Shown: positions 1 through 8,084 of the stretch, one piece after another
Position numbering within the stretch: the stretch's first letter is position 1
How the letters are laid out: every line of letters starts with the position of its first letter
Notes under the pieces: model-generated
Databases searched by the model: none
What the model saw: only the letters and a program-made list of their open reading frames with translations
Told to the model about the DNA's origin: nothing
Assembly (NCBI RefSeq): GCF_016807185.1
Contig: NZ_JAEVYN010000001.1
Location: 620,001-684,000 of the forward strand
Length of the DNA stretch: 64,000 nucleotides
Source of the DNA: Leptolyngbya sp. Cla-17
GTDB taxonomy: Bacteria; Cyanobacteriota; Cyanobacteriia; Leptolyngbyales; Leptolyngbyaceae
Direction of reading: 5' to 3'
Made by a program: the position numbers and the translations under genes

Positions 1-358
1 GAGACCCACCAGACACCTGCATCACCGCTAATGTTCTGCCTTGGGTTGGGCGAACGGCACCTATATTGAGGGGAATCCAGTCAATTTGGTTTTTCATCAC
101 ACCCGAAACTTGACCATGCAGTTCTGGACTCGACCAGACTTGTCCTTCGGACCACAGGCTCAACGCTCGTAGCTCCTGTACCTTCGGATGAGTATCGGGC
201 ACGCTGCCATAAATCGGTAGTTCTCGCGGGTCAAAAAACTTGACTTCAGCCCCAAATTCTTGAATGATTCGGGCCGCTTCCTCGGCTGCTAACCGACTGT
301 AGGAGAGATCGCGCAGAGAGCCATATAAAAACAAAATTCTAGGGGAATGCTCAAACAT
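1..358 (-). CDS. arsH: ArsH-type NADPH-dependent FMN reductase, 3' end missing
   Basis: The reverse strand reads from an ATG at 358 out of the window, so only about the first 119 residues are present. The N-terminus has a flavodoxin-like start with RILFLYGSLR, then YSRLAAEEAARI, FDPRELPIYG and later QIDWIPL, as in ArsH flavoproteins. ArsH enzymes reduce FMN with NADPH and in several organisms oxidise organoarsenicals or reduce metals and quinones. The start overlaps the end of the upstream phosphatase gene by 8 bp, so the two are translationally coupled. It is the last visible gene of the ars operon. An earlier start was not found. Identification rests on N-terminal pattern and gene context; the C-terminal half is unseen. 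Confidence 0.85.
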   Translation of the reverse strand, partial: MFEHSPRILFLYGSLRDLSYSRLAAEEAARIIQEFGAEVKFFDPRELPIYGSVPDTHPKVQELRALSLWSEGQVWSSPELHGQVSGVMKNQIDWIPLNIGAVRPTQGRTLAVMQVSGGS

Positions 359-827
359 GGTTACTTGGCGATGCTCCTGCCAACTTCTGTAAAAACGTAG
401 TCTGAGCGTCTCGCAATTCGGCATTGGGATTGGCAGTTTGAATCATCTGCATCGCTTCATCAAAAGATGAGCCAGACTGAATCAAGTAAGCCGCCAGCAT
501 GGTTCCTGTTCGGCGATTGCCGCTGGTGCAGTGAACAGCGATCGCGTTACCACTTTGGTTGTGTTGATCAACGAAACTCTGCAACTCGTAAATCTGTTCT
601 GAAGTGGGTGCCGTGCCGCCTTTCGTGGGGAGCCATAGGTGCGAAATGCCCGCCTGCTCGTATAAATCTAAGTTCGATGGATCATCCATGACGGAAACGA
701 TCGCGCCCACACCTGCTGCTTTCAACTCAGTGAGTTCTGCGGCAGTTGGCTTTCGCACACCCGCCAGTTTGCCTGGAATCACCCACCACAGATTTTCTGC
801 GATCAGTTGAATAGATTGCGCTTCCAT
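351..827 (-). CDS. Small dual-specificity/tyrosine phosphatase-like protein of the ars operon
   Basis: A 158-residue protein with the cysteine phosphatase signature HCTSGNRRTG, giving CX5R with Cys100 and Arg106. The remainder fits the compact dual-specificity phosphatase fold, with an N-terminal segment like the beta-lactamase-linked phosphatase family (LAGVRKPTAAELTELKAAGV, then IVSVMDDP). It lies 2 bp downstream of arsC and overlaps arsH by 8 bp, so it is inside the arsenic operon. The substrate cannot be read from sequence; a phosphoprotein or an arsenate/phosphate ester is possible. It is not the arsenate reductase itself, because a clear ArsC precedes it. The catalytic motif is intact. 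Confidence 0.8.
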   Translation of the reverse strand: MEAQSIQLIAENLWWVIPGKLAGVRKPTAAELTELKAAGVGAIVSVMDDPSNLDLYEQAGISHLWLPTKGGTAPTSEQIYELQSFVDQHNQSGNAIAVHCTSGNRRTGTMLAAYLIQSGSSFDEAMQMIQTANPNAELRDAQTTFLQKLAGASPSNHV

Positions 828-829
828 AT

Positions 830-1225
830 CTATTGCTCCAAACTCTGAATTAGCTGCACAACACGTTCTTTCACTTGATCGCGCACCCTTGGAAAAATTT
901 CGGGTTGTTCCGCTGGATCATCCAATTGCCAATCTTCAAATATCTCTCGTATCACCCATTCACTGGGTAAGCTTGCGCCACAGCCACAAAGAGAAATCAC
1001 CGCATCAAAATCTTCTGGCTTAAAGTCGCTCAATGGCTTGGAGTATTGATCAGTGATATCAATACCAATCGCTTCCATGGTGGCGATCGCTTCTGGTCGA
1101 ACTTGACTCGCCTCCAATCCAGAACTGGTGACTGCAATTTTGCCGTTACCAAGGGTTTTGGCAAAGCCTTCTGCCATTTGAGATCGCGCTGAGTTCTTTT
1201 TGCAAACAAACATCACCCGTTTCAT
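830..1225 (-). CDS. arsC: Arsenate reductase, low-molecular-weight phosphatase type
   Basis: A 131-residue protein beginning with a P-loop CKKNSARS (CX5R, Cys8) and carrying Cys80 and Cys82 in SLCGCGASLP. These positions match the three redox cysteines of the cyanobacterial Synechocystis ArsC, a hybrid enzyme with a phosphatase fold that draws electrons from glutaredoxin/glutathione. It reduces cytoplasmic arsenate to arsenite, the substrate of the efflux pump encoded just upstream. The C-terminal DDPAEQ segment matches the family's general-acid loop. Intergenic distances are 26 bp to the pump gene and 2 bp to the phosphatase, as expected within one operon. Confidence 0.93.
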   Translation of the reverse strand: MKRVMFVCKKNSARSQMAEGFAKTLGNGKIAVTSSGLEASQVRPEAIATMEAIGIDITDQYSKPLSDFKPEDFDAVISLCGCGASLPSEWVIREIFEDWQLDDPAEQPEIFPRVRDQVKERVVQLIQSLEQ

Positions 1226-1251
1226 CGTTGAACGTCTCCTCAGTTCTAAAA

Positions 1252-2316
1252 TTACAGCCTTGGCGATTCCGCAGTTTTGAAGTAGCGCCGTTCAAACCAA
1301 AACGCGAGATTGACGAGCGCAATCAACGCAGGCACCTCAACCAACGGTCCAACGACCGCCGCAAACGCCGCTCCAGAGTTGATGCCAAACACCGCCACCG
1401 CCACCGCGATCGCCAACTCAAAATTGTTGCCGGTGGCAGTGAACGCTACGCTGGTGGCTCTGGAATAGTCTGCTTTCAGTCGCCATGCCATAAAGAAGCT
1501 AATCACGAACATCAGTGCAAAATAAATGATCAGCGGGATCGCGATTCGCACCACATCCAGCGGAATTTGAACAATTTTCTCCCCTTGCAAACTGAACATC
1601 ACCACGATGGTGAACAGCAACGCAATTAAGGTTATTGGGCTGATTTTAGGAATAAACTCCTCGTGATACCAACGTCTACCCTTAGCTTTTACGAGGAAGA
1701 AGCGGGTGAAGAATCCGGCTAGGAACGGAATGCCGAGATAGATGAACACACTCTTGGCAATCTCGGCAATGCTGACATTTACTACACTGCCCTCTAAACC
1801 AAATATCGGCGGTAGCACACTCAGAAAAAACCAGGCAAATGGGCTGTAGAAAATCACCTGAAAAATGCTGTTGAAGGCAACTAGCCCAGCCGTGTACTCG
1901 GTATTGCCTCGCGCTAAGTCGCTCCAGACCACCACCATGGCAATGCAGCGGGCTAACCCAATCAGGATTAGCCCGACCATATAGTCTGGGTATCCTCTGA
2001 GAAAAGCGATCGCCAATCCAAACATCAAGATTGGACCAATTATCCAATTCAGCAGCAGCGACAATCCCAGAATTTTGCCATTGCGAAAGACATCGCCTAG
2101 TTCCTCGTATCGCACTTTGGCAAGCGGTGGATACATCATTAAGATCAAGCCGATGGCAATGGGAATATTGGTCGTGCCCACCTGAAACTGATTCACAAAT
2201 TGCTCAATTCCAGGGATAAAGTAGCCAACCCCCACCCCGATCGCCATTGCCAGGAAGATCCATAGCGTCAGGTAGCGATCAAGAAAAGATAATTGCTTTG
2301 CAGTAGATTGAGTCAT
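1252..2316 (-). CDS. arsB: ACR3-family arsenite efflux permease
   Basis: A 354-residue polytopic membrane protein with about ten hydrophobic segments. The family signatures are visible: GLARCIAMVVVW (Cys124), SDLARGNTEYTAG, FNSIFQVIFYSPF and, near the C-terminus, ATGNNFELAIAVAVAVFG. The Cys and the Glu of NNFELA correspond to residues required in characterised Acr3 proteins. It exports arsenite using the membrane potential and is located in the plasma membrane. It lies 21 bp downstream of the phosphate-binding protein gene and upstream of arsC. The symbol arsB follows cyanobacterial usage; the protein is of the ACR3 family and not of the E. coli ArsB family. Confidence 0.95.
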   Translation of the reverse strand: MTQSTAKQLSFLDRYLTLWIFLAMAIGVGVGYFIPGIEQFVNQFQVGTTNIPIAIGLILMMYPPLAKVRYEELGDVFRNGKILGLSLLLNWIIGPILMFGLAIAFLRGYPDYMVGLILIGLARCIAMVVVWSDLARGNTEYTAGLVAFNSIFQVIFYSPFAWFFLSVLPPIFGLEGSVVNVSIAEIAKSVFIYLGIPFLAGFFTRFFLVKAKGRRWYHEEFIPKISPITLIALLFTIVVMFSLQGEKIVQIPLDVVRIAIPLIIYFALMFVISFFMAWRLKADYSRATSVAFTATGNNFELAIAVAVAVFGINSGAAFAAVVGPLVEVPALIALVNLAFWFERRYFKTAESPRL

Positions 2317-2337
2317 GCTGATGTAACCCAGTAGTAT

Positions 2338-3402
2338 TTATTTTTTCGCATCTGCTTTTTCGTTTTCTGAAAGCTGAAACACTGCCTGCCGGCGAAGCAG
2401 TTCCGAAATGGTCACATTGGGCTGAGGCACTCCCTCAAATACAGTTCCAATTTCGCCCCGTGTGAACTGGATCGTCGCCAGGCGGTAAGCTTCTGCAGGT
2501 AGAGCAACATAGCCCACGGTTTGTGAGACCCGTCCAGCGTGAGTTAGGTAATACTCAACAAATGCTTTTAGCTCCGGGTTATCTTGAGCCGTTTTAGAGT
2601 TGACGTAGATAAACAGTGGGCGAGAAAACGGCTGATATGTGGCACTGGCAACCGCTTCACGAGATGGCAAAACCGCTCCCTTGCCGCTGTCTACCGCCAA
2701 AGCTTTTAAGCGATTTTGGCTAGCTTCAAAGTAAGCAAAGGGAATGTAGCCCAGCGCATTGGAGTCTTTTTCAATTCCTTGCACTAGCACATTGTCATTT
2801 TCGCTATCCGTGTAGTCATTGCGGCTTGCTTCTGGGTTGCCTGTGGTGACTTCGTTAAAGTAGTCGAACGTGCCGGAATCTTTTCCAGCACCGAATAAGG
2901 TGAGGGGCTTATTAGGATAGGACGCTCGAATTTGATTCCAGTTTTTGATTTTGTCTTCCGCCAAGGGTTCCCAGATTTTTGTCAATTCTGCAATTGTTAT
3001 ATCTTTTGCCCAATCATTTTTCGGATTGACTGCAATGGTTAAGGCATCGAAGGCGATAGGAATTTCAATAAAACCCACTCCTGAGTTGGCACAGACTTTC
3101 GCTTCTTGCAGCAAGATAGGGCGGGAAGCATTGCTGATATCCGTTTCGCCTGTACAAAATTTGTTGAATCCGCCGCTTGTACCAGAGAACTTTACATCAA
3201 CATCGACTTTACTGTTGCTTCGGCTATACTCTTTGGCGATCGCGTCTGAAATGGGATAGACCGTACTGGAACCATCAATTTTGATTGTTTTTGCTGCGGT
3301 TGTGTTGGTGTCTGCTTGAGGTTGGGTGCAGGCAGGCAGGAGCGCGATCGCAGCCAATACAACAAGAGAAAATCCATGCTTTGTGGAGAGACTGTTAGTC
3401 AT
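2338..3402 (-). CDS. pstS: PstS/SphX-like phosphate-binding lipoprotein
   Basis: A 354-residue periplasmic binding protein. The N-terminus has a hydrophobic segment ending in LLPAC, a lipobox with the lipidated Cys at about residue 25. The mature part starts IKIDGSSTVYPISDAIAKEY and continues with FSGTSGGFNKFC and DISNASRPI, the phosphate-contacting loops of PstS/SphX proteins. No pstC, pstA or pstB accompanies it. Its position directly between arsR and the arsenite pump suggests regulation by arsenic: it may bind phosphate selectively when arsenate competes, or bind arsenate. A GGATGAGG-like ribosome binding site precedes the ATG. The exact subfamily (SphX or PstS) is uncertain. Confidence 0.88.
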   Translation of the reverse strand: MTNSLSTKHGFSLVVLAAIALLPACTQPQADTNTTAAKTIKIDGSSTVYPISDAIAKEYSRSNSKVDVDVKFSGTSGGFNKFCTGETDISNASRPILLQEAKVCANSGVGFIEIPIAFDALTIAVNPKNDWAKDITIAELTKIWEPLAEDKIKNWNQIRASYPNKPLTLFGAGKDSGTFDYFNEVTTGNPEASRNDYTDSENDNVLVQGIEKDSNALGYIPFAYFEASQNRLKALAVDSGKGAVLPSREAVASATYQPFSRPLFIYVNSKTAQDNPELKAFVEYYLTHAGRVSQTVGYVALPAEAYRLATIQFTRGEIGTVFEGVPQPNVTISELLRRQAVFQLSENEKADAKK

Positions 3403-3530
3403 TAGAGTGACCTCATCCTTTGCAATTTTTTATAAAGTATTCAAGCGATGCGACTGAGCATCTGAAAGCAATTTACTTAAAGTCCATATTCTTATCATTT
3501 CAAATAAAGTTGATTGATAGCGTCTGGCAC

Positions 3531-3571
3531 AACACATCGTTAAAAAAATTCACCTTTAAAAATGATGTGTT
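3531..3571. promoter_or_regulatory. Inverted repeat between arsR and the pstS-like gene
   Basis: AACACATC at 3531-3538 is mirrored exactly by GATGTGTT at 3564-3571, with further partial pairing inward, around an A/T-rich spacer of 25 nt. It sits 5 bp past the arsR stop and about 130 bp upstream of the pstS-like start. On the transcribed strand it is not followed by a T-run, so a simple intrinsic terminator is less likely than an operator, mRNA-stability or attenuator element. Confidence 0.5.
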
Positions 3572-3575
3572 GAAC

Positions 3576-3893
3576 TTAGTCCTGACAAGCACGGGCGGGC
3601 GCAATCAGGCTAAAGCGGCGATAGTCTGCAAGGTACTGCTCAAGCACAACAAACTGAGACAGATTCAAGCTGTAATAAATCCAGCGACCTTCCTGGCGGG
3701 CACGTACTAACTCTGCTTCTTTCAATGTTTTGAGATGGAACGACAGCTTCGATTGGCTCACTTCTAAGCGATCGCACAAATCACAAACGCAGAGTTCTTG
3801 TTGCCGCAGCAAATCTAAAACCTTGATCCTCAGCGGGTCGGAAAGTGCATGAAAGCCGTGCGCGATCGCGGGAGAAATGGCTGGTTGTACCAT
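3576..3893 (-). CDS. arsR: ArsR-family arsenite-responsive repressor
   Basis: A 105-residue winged-helix protein from the ATG at 3893 (a TTG one codon earlier is the alternative). It contains ELCVCDLC, identical to the As(III)/Sb(III)-binding box of E. coli ArsR, giving three thiol ligands at Cys35, Cys37 and Cys40. The recognition helix SQSKLSFHLKTL and the wing RQEGRWIYYSLN follow. Arsenite binding would release it from the operator and allow expression of the genes downstream. It is the first gene of the minus-strand operon. About 240 bp of non-coding DNA separates it from the divergent dehydrogenase gene and should hold the operon promoter; no exact operator was assigned. Confidence 0.93.
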   Translation of the reverse strand: MVQPAISPAIAHGFHALSDPLRIKVLDLLRQQELCVCDLCDRLEVSQSKLSFHLKTLKEAELVRARQEGRWIYYSLNLSQFVVLEQYLADYRRFSLIAPARACQD

Positions 3894-4134
3894 CAACTTT
3901 TTTTGAAATGTACTTTAGTCTTACGGATATCTGTCTGTTCGTCAAGCAGTTGAATGGAGAATGGTTGAAGCAGCATCAACTTGTTATTCAAAATCACCTT
4001 GAGTAGGGAGGCGATCGTGTCTATCCGGTGGTTGAAGTCTATCAAAAGGCATAGTCTTGACAATCTTTTCTCTGTGGCATGTCAAGTTCAAAGAACATCC
4101 GTTAGCGTGAAAGAAAGTTGCTATCCCACTGCCT

Positions 4135-5484
4135 ATGTACCGCTTGTCATTTTTACTGCTTCTAGGATGCACGTTGGCTGCATGTCGTACTGCTGATACC
4201 TCCAACGCCACGCTGCCTTCTCCAGAAGCGTCTGTATTGGCTCAGACCGAATCAGCCAATCCCACAAAGGTGGCTCAAACCCCTGCTGCAAGTCTGATTA
4301 GAACCCAAACGCTCTCGCCGCAGCCAATCAAGATTACTCCTGAGAGTTTGCCTCAGCCCAACGCCAGCAACAGTGCCTCCAAATCTCCCAACGTGCTACC
4401 GATTCCAGCGAATCCGACGTTGCAGGTGCCCGCAGGTTTTGTGGTCAACGTGTTTGCAGAAGGCTTAGATCGCCCTCGTTGGTTAGCGCTAACGCCATCA
4501 GGTGATGTGCTGGTGACTGAAACCCGTCAAAATCGAATCCGATTACTGCGGGATGTGAATAAGGACGGGATTGCAGAGGTTAAAAAAACCTTTGCCACCT
4601 CCCAAAATGGGGTGGATCTTCCCTTTGGTATGGCATTTAGCAAGAATGATTTCTTTTTGGGAAATAGTGCGGCTGTTTTGAGATTTCCCTACGCCCAAGG
4701 TCAAGGGCAGTTGACCGGACGCGGCACAAAGATTACCGACTTGCCGGGGGGCGGCTATAACCAGCATTGGACGCGCAATGTGGTCGTTTCGCCCGACCAA
4801 ACGAAGCTGTATGTTTCGATCGGGTCACAGTCGAACTTGAGCGAAGAACCGTTGCCTCGTGCCTCAGTGCAAGTCATGCGGCTGGATGGCTCCGATCGCC
4901 AGACTTTTGCATCCGGTTTACGGAACCCCATAGGGCTGGCGTTTCATCCCACTACGGGTGCGCTGTATACCACGGTCAACGAGCGAGATACCTTGGGCGA
5001 TGATTTGGTGCCCGACTACTTTACCCAAATTCAAGCCGGACAGTTTTATGGCTGGCCCTATGCTTATTTGACCCCCGATCGCCTCGATCCCAACCATGTT
5101 CAAAATGGGAAGAGCATTCGTCCGGATCTGGTCGCCAAAACGCAAACGCCAGACGTACTATTTCAGGCACACTCGGCTGCGTTGGGGCTTCAGTTTTATA
5201 GCGGTCCCACCTTTCCCACAAAATATCGCAACGGTGCTTTTGTGGCTTTCCGGGGTTCCTGGAACCGAGATCAGGGCACCGGCTACAAGATCGTGTTTAT
5301 TCCCTTTAATAGTGCTGGCAGACCCCAAGGCTACTACGAAGACTTTCTCACGGGTTTTCTGACCAACCCTTCCGGTCCTGATGTGTGGGGTAGACCCGTT
5401 GGCTTGTTGACCCTCCCAGATGGCAGTTTATTGCTAACCGAAGAGGCAAATGGGCGGATTTATCGAATTCAGTATGGCAAGTGA
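4135..5484 (+). CDS. Sorbosone/glucose dehydrogenase-like PQQ-type beta-propeller lipoprotein
   Basis: A 449-residue exported protein. The signal sequence MYRLSFLLLLGCTLAACRT ends in a lipobox (LAAC), so it is predicted to be a lipoprotein. A Pro/Ser/Thr-rich linker to about residue 95 leads into a beta-propeller domain: VNVFAEGLDRPRWLALTPSGDVLVTET, then GMAF, FASGLRNPIGLAFHPTTGALYTTVNERD, HSAALGLQFYSG and GAFVAFRGSWNR. These are hallmarks of the L-sorbosone dehydrogenase group, enzymes that oxidise sugars at the periplasmic face with PQQ. The substrate is not determined by sequence and cyanobacteria often lack PQQ synthesis, so a true dehydrogenase role is not certain. It is transcribed alone. 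Confidence 0.85.
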   Translation: MYRLSFLLLLGCTLAACRTADTSNATLPSPEASVLAQTESANPTKVAQTPAASLIRTQTLSPQPIKITPESLPQPNASNSASKSPNVLPIPANPTLQVPAGFVVNVFAEGLDRPRWLALTPSGDVLVTETRQNRIRLLRDVNKDGIAEVKKTFATSQNGVDLPFGMAFSKNDFFLGNSAAVLRFPYAQGQGQLTGRGTKITDLPGGGYNQHWTRNVVVSPDQTKLYVSIGSQSNLSEEPLPRASVQVMRLDGSDRQTFASGLRNPIGLAFHPTTGALYTTVNERDTLGDDLVPDYFTQIQAGQFYGWPYAYLTPDRLDPNHVQNGKSIRPDLVAKTQTPDVLFQAHSAALGLQFYSGPTFPTKYRNGAFVAFRGSWNRDQGTGYKIVFIPFNSAGRPQGYYEDFLTGFLTNPSGPDVWGRPVGLLTLPDGSLLLTEEANGRIYRIQYGK

Positions 5485-5526
5485 TAGGAAATGGAGCATA
5501 ACGAATGGCGATGCCATGTCTCTATA

Positions 5527-5558
5527 GCCCTTGCTGCCCACCTGTGGGCAGCAAGGGC
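5527..5558. terminator. Bidirectional hairpin between convergent genes
   Basis: GCCCTTGCTGCCCAC (5527-5541) and its exact complement (5544-5558) form a 15-bp stem with a two-base centre. It lies between the stops of the plus-strand dehydrogenase gene and the minus-strand aldo/keto reductase gene, where a shared terminator would be expected. There is no T-run on either side, so it may act as a 3'-end stabiliser. Confidence 0.6.
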
Positions 5559-5582
5559 ATTCAAGCGCTAGGATGACAGCCT

Positions 5583-6569
5583 TCAAAGATTGACACTACT
5601 CATACTTTGGGCAGGATAGCGATCGCCAGCCGCAATCCCTTGAGGAGCTACAGCATTGATGCGAGCAAGCTCCTCGGCGGTCAGGGTCACGGTAGTCGCT
5701 GCGACATTTTCTTCTAGATAGGTACGGCGTTTTGTTCCAGGGATAGGCACAATGTCATCCCCTTGTACCAGCAGCCATGCGAGTGCCAACTGTCCAGGTG
5801 TGATGCCTTTTTCAGCCGCGATCGCCTTTACCTGGTCTACCAATTCCATATTCTTAGCAAAGTTGTTGCCTTGAAAGCGTGGAGATTGATGCCGAAAATC
5901 ATCTGGGGCAAGGTCATCTGGGCTAGCGATCGCTCCAGTCAAAAAGCCTCTGCCTAAAGGGCTGTAGGGAACAAAGCCAATGTTTAATTCTCGCAAAGTC
6001 GGCAATATCTCATCTTCTGGATCACGACTCCAAAGGGAATATTCGGTTTGCAAGGCAGAAATTGGGTGAATCGCTTGGGCACGACGGATGGTAGCAGGTG
6101 CCGCTTCAGATAAGCCAAGATACCTGACTTTCCCTTGTTTGACTAATTCTGCCATTGCTCCAACTGTCTCTTCAATTGGCACGGTTGCATCGACCCGATG
6201 TTGATAATAGAGATCGATCACATCAACTCCCAAGCGTTGCAATGACGCATCACACGACTGGCGGACATATTCAGGCTTGCCGTTGATGCCCAACCAGCCA
6301 CCCTCAGCGCTACGGACGTTGCCAAACTTGGTGGCTAATACGACGCGATCGCGGCGATCGTGAATCGCCCTCCCAACTAGCTGTTCGTTAGTGAAAGGAC
6401 CATACATATCAGCGGTATCAAGAAAGTTAACGCCCAAGTCGAGGGCGTGATGAATCGTGGCGATCGCCTCTTGTTCATCCCTACTGCCATAGAACTCAGA
6501 CATGCCCATACAGCCAAGTCCTAGTTCTGCAACCTCTAGTCCTTGAATCCCGAGTTTTCTTAGTTTCAT
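5583..6569 (-). CDS. Aldo/keto reductase
   Basis: A 328-residue cytosolic (beta/alpha)8 NADPH-dependent carbonyl reductase. The N-terminus LRKLGIQGLEVAELGLGCMG is typical. Catalytic residues are visible: Asp51 and Tyr56 in NFLDTADMYG, Lys81 in LATKFGN and the His of DLYYQHRVD. The cofactor-binding end IPGTKRRTYLEENVAA is present. It belongs to the GMSEFYG group with many stress-linked members; the natural substrate is unknown. Its start overlaps the stop of the MerR gene upstream by 4 bp, so the pair is cotranscribed and the reductase is most likely controlled by that regulator. Confidence 0.92.
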   Translation of the reverse strand: MKLRKLGIQGLEVAELGLGCMGMSEFYGSRDEQEAIATIHHALDLGVNFLDTADMYGPFTNEQLVGRAIHDRRDRVVLATKFGNVRSAEGGWLGINGKPEYVRQSCDASLQRLGVDVIDLYYQHRVDATVPIEETVGAMAELVKQGKVRYLGLSEAAPATIRRAQAIHPISALQTEYSLWSRDPEDEILPTLRELNIGFVPYSPLGRGFLTGAIASPDDLAPDDFRHQSPRFQGNNFAKNMELVDQVKAIAAEKGITPGQLALAWLLVQGDDIVPIPGTKRRTYLEENVAATTVTLTAEELARINAVAPQGIAAGDRYPAQSMSSVNL

Positions 6570-7132
6570 TGAGTGACTCCTGTTGTGGTTTTGCTTTGCA
6601 ATTGTTCGATCAGCCTGGATATGCTTTCTGGATCGAGATGGTGGATTAACGCTTGGGCAGCAGTTTCGACCTCTAAAGGAAAGTGAATTGAATGATGATT
6701 TATTCCTGCTTGAACTCTAGATGTTTCGGAAGGGATCGGATGCAATTCGGCTCTATTGGCACTCTCTTTTGCCTCCAGTTCTTTGTAGTAAGCAATTTTC
6801 TTTCTAATAATTTCAAGGCTTTGATTCAGCGCTCGCTGGCTGACAATCACTGCATCGTAATGCTCTTCCAACAGCAATCGTCTTTGATGAGCTGTAGAGA
6901 GTCCCTGTCGGCGTAGCTCCGCAAACTGGCGCATTTGACGAATGGGCATTTGGGTCGCACGAAGCTTCATCAGAAACTGGACACAGGCAATATCATCGGC
7001 TGTAAATCGACGATATCCGCTCTCATCTCGATGAATCGAATCAAGCAGATTCATGCGTTCGTAGTAGCGCAATGTATATGTGCTTACTCCGGTTTGCTGT
7101 GCGGCTTCTTGAATCGTGAATGTGCTTTCCAT
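6566..7132 (-). CDS. MerR-family transcriptional regulator
   Basis: A 188-residue protein from the ATG at 7132. The N-terminal HTH and wing (TIQEAAQQTGVSTYTLRYYE, then GYRRFTADDI) are standard for MerR proteins, followed by the dimerisation helix (about residues 75-125) and a unique C-terminal region. No cysteine metal-binding loop is visible, so it resembles the small-molecule or stress-sensing MerR members that sit beside aldo/keto reductase genes. The chosen start places translation just inside a MerR-type promoter. A longer reading starting at 7174 would run through the operator and is unlikely. It overlaps the reductase gene by 4 bp. Confidence 0.9.
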   Translation of the reverse strand: MESTFTIQEAAQQTGVSTYTLRYYERMNLLDSIHRDESGYRRFTADDIACVQFLMKLRATQMPIRQMRQFAELRRQGLSTAHQRRLLLEEHYDAVIVSQRALNQSLEIIRKKIAYYKELEAKESANRAELHPIPSETSRVQAGINHHSIHFPLEVETAAQALIHHLDPESISRLIEQLQSKTTTGVTQ

Positions 7133-7140
7133 GTCACTAA

Positions 7141-7170
7141 CTCTAAAGGTTAGAGCACACTCTAAGTCAA
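7141..7170 (-). promoter_or_regulatory. MerR-type promoter and operator
   Basis: On the minus strand TTGACT (7170-7165) is followed by the perfect inverted repeat TTAGAG-TGTG-CTCTAA (7165-7150) and a TTTAGA/TTAGAG -10-like box at 7141-7147. The spacer of 17-19 bp with a dyad between the boxes is the architecture that MerR proteins distort to activate transcription. The -10 box lies only about 9 bp from the ATG at 7132, which implies a leaderless or nearly leaderless mRNA. Confidence 0.65.
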
Positions 7171-7310
7171 GCACTATTTTTTGAACAGTCTGTTTAACTG
7201 CTGACTGAATGATGAGGTTCAGCGATCGCTGGAAGGCTACCCGCTATTGCATCACCTGAGCGATTCGCGCGATCGCTTGCTGAATGAACAAATAAACTAA
7301 TTGCCGCACA

Positions 7311-8084
7311 CTAGACTTCTTTAAGCTTGAGAAAGGTATTGATCGTATTTGCCAGGGTCTCACACTCTTGGCGATCGCGGGTCGGTGGCGATAAAGCAAT
7401 CGACTTCGTTGATATCAACATGAGGCGCACTAAATAAATTGGAGATCGATTGGATATAGGTAGCCGCTTCACTTCAGCATGTTGGGCATCAATTAGCTTG
7501 TATTGATTCATTACCTTTGTGTTGAACAATCGATATCGTTTCTCTACTGTTAACTGCCCTGAGGATTGATCGAAATTACACAAGACATACATTGGAATTG
7601 CCAAAGCCACACCAATAATCGCCATTCCCGGTATGAAAAAATTTGCCCCAGTGATCAAACCCGCCCAGCGATCGTCCTGTTGAATCTTGAAGTTTTGCTG
7701 TTGAGAATTACGAATAAAAGCATTGATTCTGTTTGCAATATCCCTTTGTTCTTCTCGCACCATCAGTCTATGTTTGGCTAGCTCCATCTGCCCCTTAGAG
7801 GTGCTCAGCACGACCCCAACTCCATTAGCAGTGACCACACCCGCTTTCATTACCTGTCCAGGAATTAAGGTTATCTCTGTGCCCAATAAACCTGTAACTA
7901 TGCGCTGACAACTTAGTTGGGCAGATTTAGTTCGCTGGCATCTCAATGTCGTAACGTTGCTTGTAAACGCAGTCAGACCCAACCCAAGGGCAACAAAAGG
8001 GATGCTAAACAACACGCCCCAAAGCCACTGTCGATTTGAGTTTTCAACTGTTAGTTGAGTGGATGTGTGCTGGATAATGTTCAT
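7311..8084 (-). CDS. Conserved hypothetical two-segment membrane protein
   Basis: A 257-residue protein from the ATG at 8084 (8 residues shorter than the longest reading). Two strongly hydrophobic segments are present: GVLFSIPFVALGLGLTAF at about residues 23-42 and FFIPGMAIIGVALAIPMYVL at about 148-168. Between them lies a domain with two cysteines (LRCQR, LSCQR). The C-terminal half (QLTVEKRYRLFNTKVMNQYKL) looks like a membrane-linked PH-like sheet found in cyanobacterial proteins of unknown function. The start overlaps the stop of the pentapeptide gene by 4 bp, so the two form an operon. I do not recognise a function. Confidence 0.75.
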   Translation of the reverse strand: MNIIQHTSTQLTVENSNRQWLWGVLFSIPFVALGLGLTAFTSNVTTLRCQRTKSAQLSCQRIVTGLLGTEITLIPGQVMKAGVVTANGVGVVLSTSKGQMELAKHRLMVREEQRDIANRINAFIRNSQQQNFKIQQDDRWAGLITGANFFIPGMAIIGVALAIPMYVLCNFDQSSGQLTVEKRYRLFNTKVMNQYKLIDAQHAEVKRLPISNRSPIYLVRLMLISTKSIALSPPTRDRQECETLANTINTFLKLKEV

